A stretch of 64,000 bases of DNA from Lachnospiraceae bacterium (GTDB lineage Bacteria; Bacillota; Clostridia; Lachnospirales; Lachnospiraceae): positions 32,966-96,965 of the forward strand of contig JAAUZE010000010.1 in assembly GCA_014804755.1 (NCBI GenBank). The letters run 5' to 3'. The translations under genes and the position numbers were made by a program. The notes under the pieces are model-generated. The model worked only from the letters and a program-made list of their open reading frames with translations, was not told the origin of the DNA and made no database searches. Positions 1 through 7,303 of this stretch are shown here, one piece after another. Each line of letters begins with the position of its first letter. The stretch's first letter is position 1.

Positions 1-366
1 GCCGTCTGCGGAGCAGGTGTAGCTCGGCCCCTGCATCTCGATCTCCTCACCGTTGATCTTAATGCTGTCTACGGTAAGAACACAGCCTGTCCCAAGAACA
101 GACTCGCCGTTTACTACCTCAAGAGCGTTAAACTGTGCAAGACTCTGCGGCTCTGCCGCGTTCATGGATACGGTGTAGGAACCGTCTCCGGTAATCTCTG
201 CGTTTGTCCACTCTGCCTCAAACTCTCCCCAATCTGCATTGTTGATGTTGAGGTATGCCGTACCGTCCGCCAGGCCTGATGCATCCTGCCCTGCGTTTAC
301 AGGCATTGCAGAAAGTACAAGTGAGCAGGCGAATACAGCTGCTAACAACTTCTTCAACCTTTTCAT
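1..366 (-). CDS. Secreted protein, N-terminal part only (truncated by window edge)
   Basis: Reading leftwards from an ATG at 366, the frame stays open to the window edge (122 codons), so the C-terminus is missing. The start is preceded by a strong AGGAGG ribosome binding site. The N-terminus is a classical Sec signal peptide: MKRLKK, a hydrophobic core to about residue 20, then a cleavage region near NAGQDA. The mature part is acidic, rich in Asn, Thr and Gly, and looks beta-stranded (motifs such as LNINNADWGEFEAEW and ITGDGSYTVSM), as in carbohydrate-binding or cell-surface modules. That reading is inference; I recognise no specific family. It lies downstream of the sensor kinase on the same strand and next to an alpha-xylosidase, which fits an extracellular glycan-use locus. 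Confidence 0.75.
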   Translation of the reverse strand, partial: MKRLKKLLAAVFACSLVLSAMPVNAGQDASGLADGTAYLNINNADWGEFEAEWTNAEITGDGSYTVSMNAAEPQSLAQFNALEVVNGESVLGTGCVLTVDSIKINGEEIEMQGPSYTCSADG

Positions 367-413
367 AATTCTTCCCTCCTATATGATTGCTTCGTGCATA
401 ATTACACGAATGT

Positions 414-442
414 ACTTTATGAGTGTATAATAACTATTGCAA
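414..442 (-). promoter_or_regulatory. Candidate promoter of the secreted-protein gene
   Basis: On the minus strand TTGCAA (442-437) is followed after 17 bp by TAAAGT (419-414), a plausible -35/-10 pair about 45 bp upstream of the ATG at 366. The hexamers are imperfect, so this is tentative. If real, the secreted-protein gene can be transcribed separately from the kinase gene upstream. Confidence 0.35.
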
Positions 443-484
443 TAAAAATACGGTTTTTTTTTTACATCTATTACTTGCCTTTTT

Positions 485-2332
485 TTACATGGCAGAATCT
501 GTCATCGGCGGTATGACAAGCGAGATCATCGTCCCTTTTCCCGGCACACTGCTGATGCTCATGCCGTACCTGCTGCCGTAGCAGAGCTTGATGCGTTGAT
601 TAATATTATAAAGACCGATACTTGCTTTGATCTCCGGATTGCGCACCAATATGCTGTTGCGCAGCTTTCTGACCTGCTCTAGTTCCATGCCGCAGCCGTT
701 GTCGGAAATATCAATATGAAGATTCTCATCCAGATAAATATGCACCGTGACAACGCCGCCGTTTTCTTTTTCCTCCAGTCCGTGCAGGATGGCATTCTCC
801 ACGATCGGCTGGAGCAGCAGCGGAAGAATCTGATAATCCTTCAGACAAATGGCGTCATCCACAATAAGCTGGTACTCAATCCTGCTGCCGAAGCGGAGTT
901 TTTGAATCTTAATATAGTTTTCGATATAATTCATCTCTTTTTCCAGCGTCGTGGACGCCGTTCCCGTATTTTCCAATACATAACGCAGCGATTTACCGAG
1001 CAGCTTAATGGCGGTCGCCACCTCGCGGTCGCCTGCGGCAAACGCGTTCATACGGATCGTCTCCAGCGTATTATAAAGAAAATGCGGGTTAATCTGACTC
1101 GCAAGCATTTTGAACTCCATTTCCTGCTGCTTATTCATCAGTTCTTTTTCACCGATCTGCGACTGATACATCGCCGCCTCTTTTTCCTGTATTTTCTCCA
1201 CCATCACCTGCAGATCGGCAAACGCCTCGGAAATCTCGTCACTGCCCCGGAAATCCGCCGTGATATTGTAATCCCCGTGGCTCGCTTTATGCATCTCCTC
1301 CCGAAGCAGCTCCACTCTCGTCGTAAAATAATGCGTGTATACAAAGACCATGATCCCCGGCAGCAGGATTGCCGTCAGAACGATCAAAACGCAGGTGCGG
1401 ACGATTCTGTAAATATCGTCATACGCATATTGATTCAGCGTGCAGATGTAAATCCGCGATTCGGACTGATACATATTTAATGTAGAAACATTGACAATGC
1501 TGCGCCTGCCATCCACCGTCATGCTGTCCGCATAAGAATAATGCGCATCATTCAGGTCGATATCAAGATGCATGGGCTGCCCGTAGAGCGAACGGTCCGA
1601 CGCGTAGACAATCTGCCCATTGTCCGCGCTGACGATCATTTCATAATCGCTGCTCTCCACACGCGTGCGCAGATAATTATCGCTGATCTTGATGACAAGT
1701 ACCGCATGATACGCATCATTCTGCTGCGGAATCCTGCGCACCAGACAGAGATTCCAATAACGATTGCCGTATTTGTCCGTCCGCTCCAACGGCATCCACA
1801 ATACGCGCGATTGCTCCGACGCCTCCAAAAACCAATCCTGCGCCTGCTCCTCTTCTTCCGCCCGCCGGAAAACGCGATGGTCGGAAATGGAGGGATTATC
1901 CGTATAGATCGCCAGCTCTTCCACCTCGGCATAATTATAAAGATAACTGTTCCCATTGATAAAAGCATCTGCATCTGTCGTAAACGCATGCTCCGCCCGG
2001 TAATCTGTTCCGAGTATTTCCGCAAGCTGCTCATCGCCGCAGATATTTTCAGACATGTTATAGATCTGCGTCGTAATCTCAAAAAAAATCGACTTAATGC
2101 GCAGGTTATCGGATGCCACCATGTCGGAATAGTAATTTTTCAGCAGGTTGTTCGTATTCATGATCAAAAAGATTCCGAGCATCGTCACCGGCACAAACAG
2201 CGCGAGCAGATAGATAAAATAGAGCTGCCGCTTGATCCCGTGTCTGCCGAACAGGTGATGGATCAGCGTCATATCGGGACTTGCGTGTTTTCTTTTTCTT
2301 TTTTCCTGCGACTGCTTCTTACTCGATCTCAA
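485..2332 (-). CDS. YesM-like membrane sensor histidine kinase
   Basis: A 615-residue sensor kinase of the LytS/YesM class (His_kinase plus HATPase_c). A basic N-terminal tail leads into TM1 (about 37-58), then an extracellular sensor domain of about 250 residues, TM2 (about 311-333), a HAMP linker (334-385) and the phospho-acceptor motif NPHFLYN with His417. The ATPase domain shows an N-box (VENAILHG) and the DNGCGM G-box. The start is TTG at 2332, chosen because GGGGGAGG lies just upstream. Such kinases usually pair with an adjacent AraC-type YesN regulator and control sugar-uptake genes, but no regulator is next to it on either side. The divergent yicI gene suggests it senses xyloglucan- or isoprimeverose-like sugars (inference). 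Confidence 0.9.
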   Translation of the reverse strand: MRSSKKQSQEKRKRKHASPDMTLIHHLFGRHGIKRQLYFIYLLALFVPVTMLGIFLIMNTNNLLKNYYSDMVASDNLRIKSIFFEITTQIYNMSENICGDEQLAEILGTDYRAEHAFTTDADAFINGNSYLYNYAEVEELAIYTDNPSISDHRVFRRAEEEEQAQDWFLEASEQSRVLWMPLERTDKYGNRYWNLCLVRRIPQQNDAYHAVLVIKISDNYLRTRVESSDYEMIVSADNGQIVYASDRSLYGQPMHLDIDLNDAHYSYADSMTVDGRRSIVNVSTLNMYQSESRIYICTLNQYAYDDIYRIVRTCVLIVLTAILLPGIMVFVYTHYFTTRVELLREEMHKASHGDYNITADFRGSDEISEAFADLQVMVEKIQEKEAAMYQSQIGEKELMNKQQEMEFKMLASQINPHFLYNTLETIRMNAFAAGDREVATAIKLLGKSLRYVLENTGTASTTLEKEMNYIENYIKIQKLRFGSRIEYQLIVDDAICLKDYQILPLLLQPIVENAILHGLEEKENGGVVTVHIYLDENLHIDISDNGCGMELEQVRKLRNSILVRNPEIKASIGLYNINQRIKLCYGSRYGMSISSVPGKGTMISLVIPPMTDSAM

Positions 2333-2364
2333 GGGCGCCTCCCCCTATTCCGGATTGCTTAGAA

Positions 2365-2394
2365 AGTGTTAGTTTTTAAGCCCATTCTAACACT
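2365..2394. promoter_or_regulatory. Inverted repeat between kinase and yicI, possible operator
   Basis: AGTGTTAG (2365-2372) and CTAACACT (2387-2394) form a perfect 8-bp inverted repeat with a 14-bp spacer, in the divergent intergenic region 2333-2560. No T-tract follows, so it is not a normal terminator. Its position upstream of both genes fits an operator for a dimeric regulator, but the regulator is unknown. Confidence 0.4.
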
Positions 2395-2467
2395 ATATTG
2401 CTCAAATTTATTTTTTACGTCAATAAAACGTTCAAATAGTGGTGTAGTCTTTGCCGGCAAAATCCAC

Positions 2468-2473
2468 TATAAT
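2468..2473 (+). promoter_or_regulatory. Candidate -10 element of yicI
   Basis: A perfect TATAAT lies about 88 bp upstream of the yicI ATG. At the expected -35 position there is only TAGTCT, so if this promoter is used it probably needs an activator, as expected for a catabolic gene. Confidence 0.35.
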
Positions 2474-2560
2474 GAACTTATGATGGACAGGGATTCCTGT
2501 CCTTATCGGAAAGTGTATCATAATTTTTTACAGAATGATAGGAAAAGGAGGATAAAAACC

Positions 2561-4903
2561 ATGAAATTCAGTAACGGATGCTGGCTTCAAAAAGAGGGAT
2601 ACGAGTGTTTTGCACCGCAGCAGGTGTATTTCACCAAAGTGGAGCCGACGAAGGTAACGCTCTGTATGCCGACAAACCGCATCAGCCACCGGGGGGACAC
2701 CCTGGGTTATGTGAATCTTACCATGATCATCACTTCCCCCGCACCTGAGATCCTGCGCGTGCGCACCTGCCACCACATGGGGCGTCTGGAGAAAGGGCCC
2801 GCTTTTGAGCTGGCATTAAACGAGGAGCTTCCGCTCACCCTCACGGATGCGGAGGACATGCTCACGATTCAGAGCGGTTCGCTCTCGCTTGAAATCACAA
2901 AAACTTATTTTTCCATGACCTATAAGCGCGGCGATGAAGTCATCACCAGATCGTCCGGCAGGGATCTCGCCTACATGAAGACCGCATGGAGAGGACTGGC
3001 ATATGACGCGGCGGGCGATACCGAAAACACGTATATGCGCCAGCAGCTTTCTTTGGGCGTCGGTGAGCTGATCTACGGTCTCGGCGAGCGCTTTACGCCG
3101 TTTACCAAAAACGGACAGTCCGTGGATATTTGGAATGAGGACGGCGGCACGAGCACCGAGCAATCCTACAAAAATATTCCTTTTTATGTGTCCAATCGGG
3201 GTTATGGCGTGCTCGTCAATCATCCGGAGCGCGTTTCATTTGAGATCGCCACGGAAATGGTCACACGTGCCGAATTTTCTGTCGAGGGCGGCATGCTTGA
3301 TTATTTCCTGATCAATGGACCGACCATGAAGGATACGATCGTGCACTACACCGACTTAACCGGAAAGCCGGCGCTTCCCGCTCCGTGGACATTCGGCTTA
3401 TGGCTTTCCACTTCGTTTACGACCAATTATGACGAAGACACCGTTATGAGCTTTGTAAACGGCATGCTGGATCGCGGCATCCCGCTGCGCACATTCCATT
3501 TTGACTGTTTTTGGATGAAGGAGTTTCATTGGAGCAATTTCATTTGGGACGACCGCGTGTTCCCCGATCCCGAGGGCATGCTTGGACGCATCAAGGCAAA
3601 GGGACTGAATATCTGTGTGTGGATCAACCCGTATATCGGACAGGAGTCCGAGCTCTTTGCGGTCGGCTGCAAAAAAGGATATTTTGTGAAACGCGCAAAC
3701 GGCGACGTATGGCAATGGGATATGTGGCAGCCGGGCATGGCGCTTGTGGACTTCACCAATCCCGCGGCGTACCGGTGGTATCAGGAAGAATTGGAAAAAC
3801 TGCTCGATATGGGCGTTGACTGCTTCAAGACCGATTTCGGAGAGCGGATCCCGTCCGAGAACGTGACCTATTTTGACGGCTCCGACCCGAAAAAAATGCA
3901 TAACTTCTATACGTATCTTTATAACAAATGTGTTCATGAGCTGTTGGAGAGAAAACGCGGCAGAGGAGAAGCGGTGCTGTTTGCCCGCTCCGCGACCGTC
4001 GGCAGTCAGAAATTCCCCGTTCACTGGGGCGGAGACTGCTGGAGCGATTACGAGTCGATGGAGGAGAGCCTGCGCGGCGGTCTTTCCCTCTGTATGTCCG
4101 GCTTCGGCTTTTGGGCGCATGACATCGGCGGCTTTGAGAGCACGTCAACCGCCGACGTGTATAAACGCTGGGTCGCATTCGGATTGCTTTCCTCGCACAG
4201 CCGTCTGCACGGATCTTCCTCTTACCGTGTACCGTGGGTCTACGATGAGGAAGCGGTAGACGTCGTACGCTTCTTTACGAAGCTCAAGGCGCGCATCATG
4301 CCATATTTGTACGCCACCGCAGTTACCGCCAATAAGACCGGTATTCCGTGCATGCGCAGTATGGTCATGGAATTTACGAAGGACAAGACCTGTCATTATC
4401 TTGACAGGCAGTATATGCTCGGCGACAGTCTGCTCGTCGCGCCGATCTTCAATGATCAGAGCATTGCAGAATACTACCTGCCAAAGGGTGTCTGGACGGA
4501 TTTCTTTACCGGAGAGGTGAAACAGGGCGGTCAGTGGATCACCGAAACACACGGCTATTTAAGCATTCCGCTCATGGTAAAGGAAAACTCCATTGTCGTG
4601 CTCGGCGCACATGATGACAAGCCGGATTACGATTACGCCGACGGCGCGGAGATCCGCGTTTATCAGCTGAGCGATCAAAAAGAAGCATCCGCTGTCGTCT
4701 ACGGCATGGACAATCAGGCGGCGCTTTCGGTGAAAGCGGTAAAAGACGGCAGCCAGATCAAGATCACGGTCGATACCAAGACGTCCTGCTCCATCCGTCT
4801 CGTCAATGTCAAGGCAGATGCCGTAACCGGCGGCAGCTTTATGGTAGAAGGAAATGATACGGTCATTTCGGACATTTCGGGCGAAATTGTGGTAACGCTA
4901 TAA
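2561..4903 (+). CDS. yicI: GH31 alpha-xylosidase (YicI-like)
   Basis: A 780-residue glycoside hydrolase family 31 enzyme that should release alpha-linked xylose from isoprimeverose/xyloglucan-type oligosaccharides in the cytoplasm; there is no signal peptide. It resembles E. coli YicI (772 residues) along its length: KTDFGERIP contains the nucleophile (Asp425), HWGGD the acid/base (Asp492), and it shares the long conserved run around SGFGFWAHDIGGFE and LLSSHSRLHG. The ATG at 2561 is chosen because AAAGGAGG lies 9-10 bp upstream and the protein then begins like the family; the frame is open further upstream but without support. It is divergent from a YesM-type kinase. Activity on a related alpha-glucoside cannot be excluded. 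Confidence 0.93.
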   Translation: MKFSNGCWLQKEGYECFAPQQVYFTKVEPTKVTLCMPTNRISHRGDTLGYVNLTMIITSPAPEILRVRTCHHMGRLEKGPAFELALNEELPLTLTDAEDMLTIQSGSLSLEITKTYFSMTYKRGDEVITRSSGRDLAYMKTAWRGLAYDAAGDTENTYMRQQLSLGVGELIYGLGERFTPFTKNGQSVDIWNEDGGTSTEQSYKNIPFYVSNRGYGVLVNHPERVSFEIATEMVTRAEFSVEGGMLDYFLINGPTMKDTIVHYTDLTGKPALPAPWTFGLWLSTSFTTNYDEDTVMSFVNGMLDRGIPLRTFHFDCFWMKEFHWSNFIWDDRVFPDPEGMLGRIKAKGLNICVWINPYIGQESELFAVGCKKGYFVKRANGDVWQWDMWQPGMALVDFTNPAAYRWYQEELEKLLDMGVDCFKTDFGERIPSENVTYFDGSDPKKMHNFYTYLYNKCVHELLERKRGRGEAVLFARSATVGSQKFPVHWGGDCWSDYESMEESLRGGLSLCMSGFGFWAHDIGGFESTSTADVYKRWVAFGLLSSHSRLHGSSSYRVPWVYDEEAVDVVRFFTKLKARIMPYLYATAVTANKTGIPCMRSMVMEFTKDKTCHYLDRQYMLGDSLLVAPIFNDQSIAEYYLPKGVWTDFFTGEVKQGGQWITETHGYLSIPLMVKENSIVVLGAHDDKPDYDYADGAEIRVYQLSDQKEASAVVYGMDNQAALSVKAVKDGSQIKITVDTKTSCSIRLVNVKADAVTGGSFMVEGNDTVISDISGEIVVTL

Positions 4904-4968
4904 AAGAATGCAGGGCATTCTTATACATTCTTCGCATTCTTCCGGGATTGAGAAATTTCCTATAAGCT

Positions 4969-5010
4969 AAAAAGGGCTATCCTCTTTATAGCAGAGGATA
5001 GTCCTTTTTG
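4969..5010 (+). terminator. Rho-independent terminator after yicI
   Basis: A 16-bp stem (AAAAGGGCTATCCTCT against its near-perfect complement, one G-T pair) closes a 7-nt loop and ends in a T-run. It lies 65 bp after the yicI stop. The A-rich left arm means it could also act on leftward transcription from the small gene at 5075. A shorter hairpin (AAGAATGC/GCATTCTT) lies directly after the yicI stop at 4905-4922. Confidence 0.85.
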
Positions 5011-5074
5011 ATTTTCAATCACTCTTACACGTTACGCGCCGTCACGCTTTTATCCCGCGAAACCACACTTCGTC

Positions 5075-5326
5075 TCAGCTAAGCAGATGCCGAATATCGG
5101 AGATCCGCTTTGCGCTTTCTATGATCTCCTTTCTCTGCGCCTTCATATAATCCTCAAGCTCCCCGATCTCTTCCTCCGTGAAGCCCTCGCTCTTTGTAAT
5201 GACACAGTCCGGAACGGTTCCTTCGGCACGATCGCTTCCGCGTTCAAACATCACGGAAACAAACGGTTTTCCGTTTTTGGAGAGCACCGTCGAATGGATG
5301 CATTTCAGCTCGCTCTGTCTTTCCAT
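5075..5326 (-). CDS. Small conserved-looking hypothetical protein (83 aa)
   Basis: An 83-residue soluble protein starting at ATG 5326 with AAAGGAG 6-7 bp upstream. It begins MERQSELKCIHS and has a strand-rich first half, followed by an acidic helical stretch (EGFTEEEIGELEDYMK) and a basic helix near the C-terminus. I recognise no family. The gene follows the exonuclease gene by 16 bp on the same strand and is almost certainly co-transcribed with it. The start was chosen over longer readings because those run into the exonuclease gene and carry an Arg/Ser-rich, non-protein-like N-terminus. Confidence 0.75.
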   Translation of the reverse strand: MERQSELKCIHSTVLSKNGKPFVSVMFERGSDRAEGTVPDCVITKSEGFTEEEIGELEDYMKAQRKEIIESAKRISDIRHLLS

Positions 5327-5342
5327 ATAGACTCCTTTCCTA

Positions 5343-6365
5343 TCAAAGTGCTTTCCCCTGCATTCCTGCGTCTGCGTTTTTCTCATGCGCCTTTTGCTCA
5401 TGCTTCGCCCTACGGTGCTGACGTCTGATCTCGCGCGCATGCTCCTGCTTTTCCTGCACGGTCTTCGCCTGCTCCTCATCGATCAGCTTTAAGGTTTTCA
5501 CCACATATACCTTATCGCCCTCTGTCTTTTTCATACGGATCTTTCCTTTGATATAACCGTGTTTATTACAGCAGGCAAGCGCATAATAATGCCTGCCGTT
5601 CGGCGTAAACCAGCGCAGCTTCTTCCGGCAGTTTTTATGACAGATATAACACTTTGTGCTGGCGATTTCCCTGTCCTCCATCGCCGCCTGTTTATCCTCA
5701 AATTCCCGCGAGATATATTTTGCGTAGGTATCAAAAATAATATGAACCTCCTGCTTTCTCGTTTTCGGAATCCGGTATACATCGTAGGAAACGCGTTTTA
5801 AAAGCTGCTGCGCCGACGGCTCGGCACTGATGCGCTGCAACACCTTCGCTGTATAATACGCATCGGCAAACGCCCGGTGGAACGGGATGTCCTGCGTGAT
5901 GCCGAGCTGCTCCACCGCGTTTTTTAGCGAACGGCGCTTTTTATCATCCTCCGGCTCATAGACGAGCGCATACAATTTTTGTACATCCAAATACGTAAGC
6001 GGTCCGTCCGAAAGCGGCGGAAAATGGTAATAATCCATGTTTCGCTGTAACTCGGTCAGATCCAGCGAGCCCCATGTGCCGTACACGCACTCCTCACCGC
6101 ACCATTTCAAAAAATAACGCATGACCGGCGTAAAGGTCTGTTCTCTTTTCAGCTCACTCATACTGATATGAATAATGTCCTGCGTGATCGCATGCATCGT
6201 ATGATACACGCTCGGACGAATCAACCGGGAAAACTCGCCGATTTTTTCAAAATTCTCATTTAATTTAATCGCACCGATCTCAATGATCTCAAACGGCAGC
6301 TTCGGATCTTCATTTTGCTTTTTATCCGCCTGATTCCATTCCAAATCAAAAATAATATAATGCAT
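5343..6365 (-). CDS. DEDDh-family 3'-5' exonuclease (DnaQ/epsilon-like)
   Basis: A 340-residue protein with an N-terminal RNase T/DnaQ-type exonuclease domain (about 1-180). Exo I is FDLEWN (Asp7, Glu9); the Exo III signature is HRAFADAYYTAKVL, with the general-base His and metal-binding Asp. The C-terminal half is basic and contains CYICHKNCRKKL plus CC near FTPNGRHYYALACCNKHG, suggesting a small zinc-binding module. The tail is very rich in Lys, Arg, Glu and His (about 300-340), typical of nucleic-acid binding. The ATG at 6365 has AGAGGGTG 5 bp upstream. Substrate unknown; proofreading, RNA trimming or repair are all possible. First gene of a two-gene leftward operon. Confidence 0.85.
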   Translation of the reverse strand: MHYIIFDLEWNQADKKQNEDPKLPFEIIEIGAIKLNENFEKIGEFSRLIRPSVYHTMHAITQDIIHISMSELKREQTFTPVMRYFLKWCGEECVYGTWGSLDLTELQRNMDYYHFPPLSDGPLTYLDVQKLYALVYEPEDDKKRRSLKNAVEQLGITQDIPFHRAFADAYYTAKVLQRISAEPSAQQLLKRVSYDVYRIPKTRKQEVHIIFDTYAKYISREFEDKQAAMEDREIASTKCYICHKNCRKKLRWFTPNGRHYYALACCNKHGYIKGKIRMKKTEGDKVYVVKTLKLIDEEQAKTVQEKQEHAREIRRQHRRAKHEQKAHEKNADAGMQGKAL

Positions 6366-6526
6366 CCGACACCCTCTTATGTAGAGTTTTTCATTATTTT
6401 ATCATACTTAATGCCTTTTTTACAGAGTATGCTATAATAAATCTGTACAGATACAGAACTTTCTGGGATTTTGGCATATGGGGATCATTGACAGCCGCCA
6501 AAATCTCATGTCGTCAGGAGGAACCT

Positions 6527-7303
6527 ATGGAAGCATTTTCCAGAACAGAATTATTAATAGGACAAGAAGCAATGACCCGCCTTTCCCGTTCCCGCGTTGC
6601 CATATTCGGCATCGGCGGTGTCGGAGGCTATGTCGTGGAGGCCCTGATCCGAAGCGGCGTCGGCGCGCTTGACTTAATCGATAACGATACGGTCTCGGTA
6701 TCCAACTTAAACCGCCAGATCATCGCCACGACCGCTACCATCGGACAATACAAGGTGGACGCCGCACGGGAACGCTGCCTCTCCATCAATCCACAGGCAC
6801 AGCTTCGGACTTATCGCACCTTTTATCTTCCTGAGACAGCGGATCAATTTGATTTTCATGATTATGATTATGTGGTGGACGCCATTGATACCGTAAGCGG
6901 AAAGCTCATGCTCATCGAGCAGGCACTTCATGCGGGAACGCCCGTCATCAGCAGTATGGGCGCCGGAAATAAAATGAACCCCGCCGCTTTTGAAGTGGCG
7001 GATATTTCCGAAACCACGGTATGCCCGCTTGCGCGCGTTATGCGCAGGGAGCTTCGCAAACGGGGCATCGAGCATGTAAAGGTCGTTTATTCCAAGGAAC
7101 CCGCCATGACACCGCTTGCCGACTGCAGCGATGCGAACGCGGCTGCGGACAAGACCGTCAAACATACCGCAACCGCGGGCAATCTCGACGAAGCAGAACA
7201 ACCGCCACAGGGCAAACGTCAGATTCCGGGCAGTAATGCCTTCGTTCCTGCTGCCGCGGGGCTGCTCATCGCTTCAGAGGTCATCAAAGATTTAATTACC
7301 TGA
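6527..7303 (+). CDS. tcdA: tRNA threonylcarbamoyladenosine dehydratase TcdA
   Basis: A 258-residue ThiF/E1-like adenylyltransferase. TcdA cyclises N6-threonylcarbamoyladenosine at tRNA position 37 to the cyclic form using ATP. Seen here: the nucleotide-binding motif GIGGVGGYVVEALIRSG (about 27-43), NDTVSVSNLNRQ, and the CPLARVMRRELRKRGI segment with VVYSKEP that separates TcdA from MoeB and ThiF. The length is close to E. coli TcdA (268). ATG 6527 is used because AGGAGG precedes it; 13 further in-frame codons upstream lack support. Its 3' end overlaps the convergent transglutaminase gene by 8 bp. Confidence 0.9.
   Translation: MEAFSRTELLIGQEAMTRLSRSRVAIFGIGGVGGYVVEALIRSGVGALDLIDNDTVSVSNLNRQIIATTATIGQYKVDAARERCLSINPQAQLRTYRTFYLPETADQFDFHDYDYVVDAIDTVSGKLMLIEQALHAGTPVISSMGAGNKMNPAAFEVADISETTVCPLARVMRRELRKRGIEHVKVVYSKEPAMTPLADCSDANAAADKTVKHTATAGNLDEAEQPPQGKRQIPGSNAFVPAAAGLLIASEVIKDLIT

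Noticed and set aside
716..2362. Long open frames opposite the YesM-like kinase (716-1480 and 1541-2362, plus strand)
   Set aside because: They mirror the kinase gene; they lack SD sites and contain Arg/His/Ile-rich, non-protein-like sequence.
3398..4120. 240-codon frame opposite yicI
   Set aside because: Shadow of the well-supported GH31 gene; no ribosome binding site or domain.
6527..7303. MoeB/ThiF sulfur-carrier adenylyltransferase instead of TcdA
   Set aside because: The CPLARVMRRELRKRGI and KVVYSKEP segments are TcdA-like; no thiamine or molybdopterin genes are nearby.
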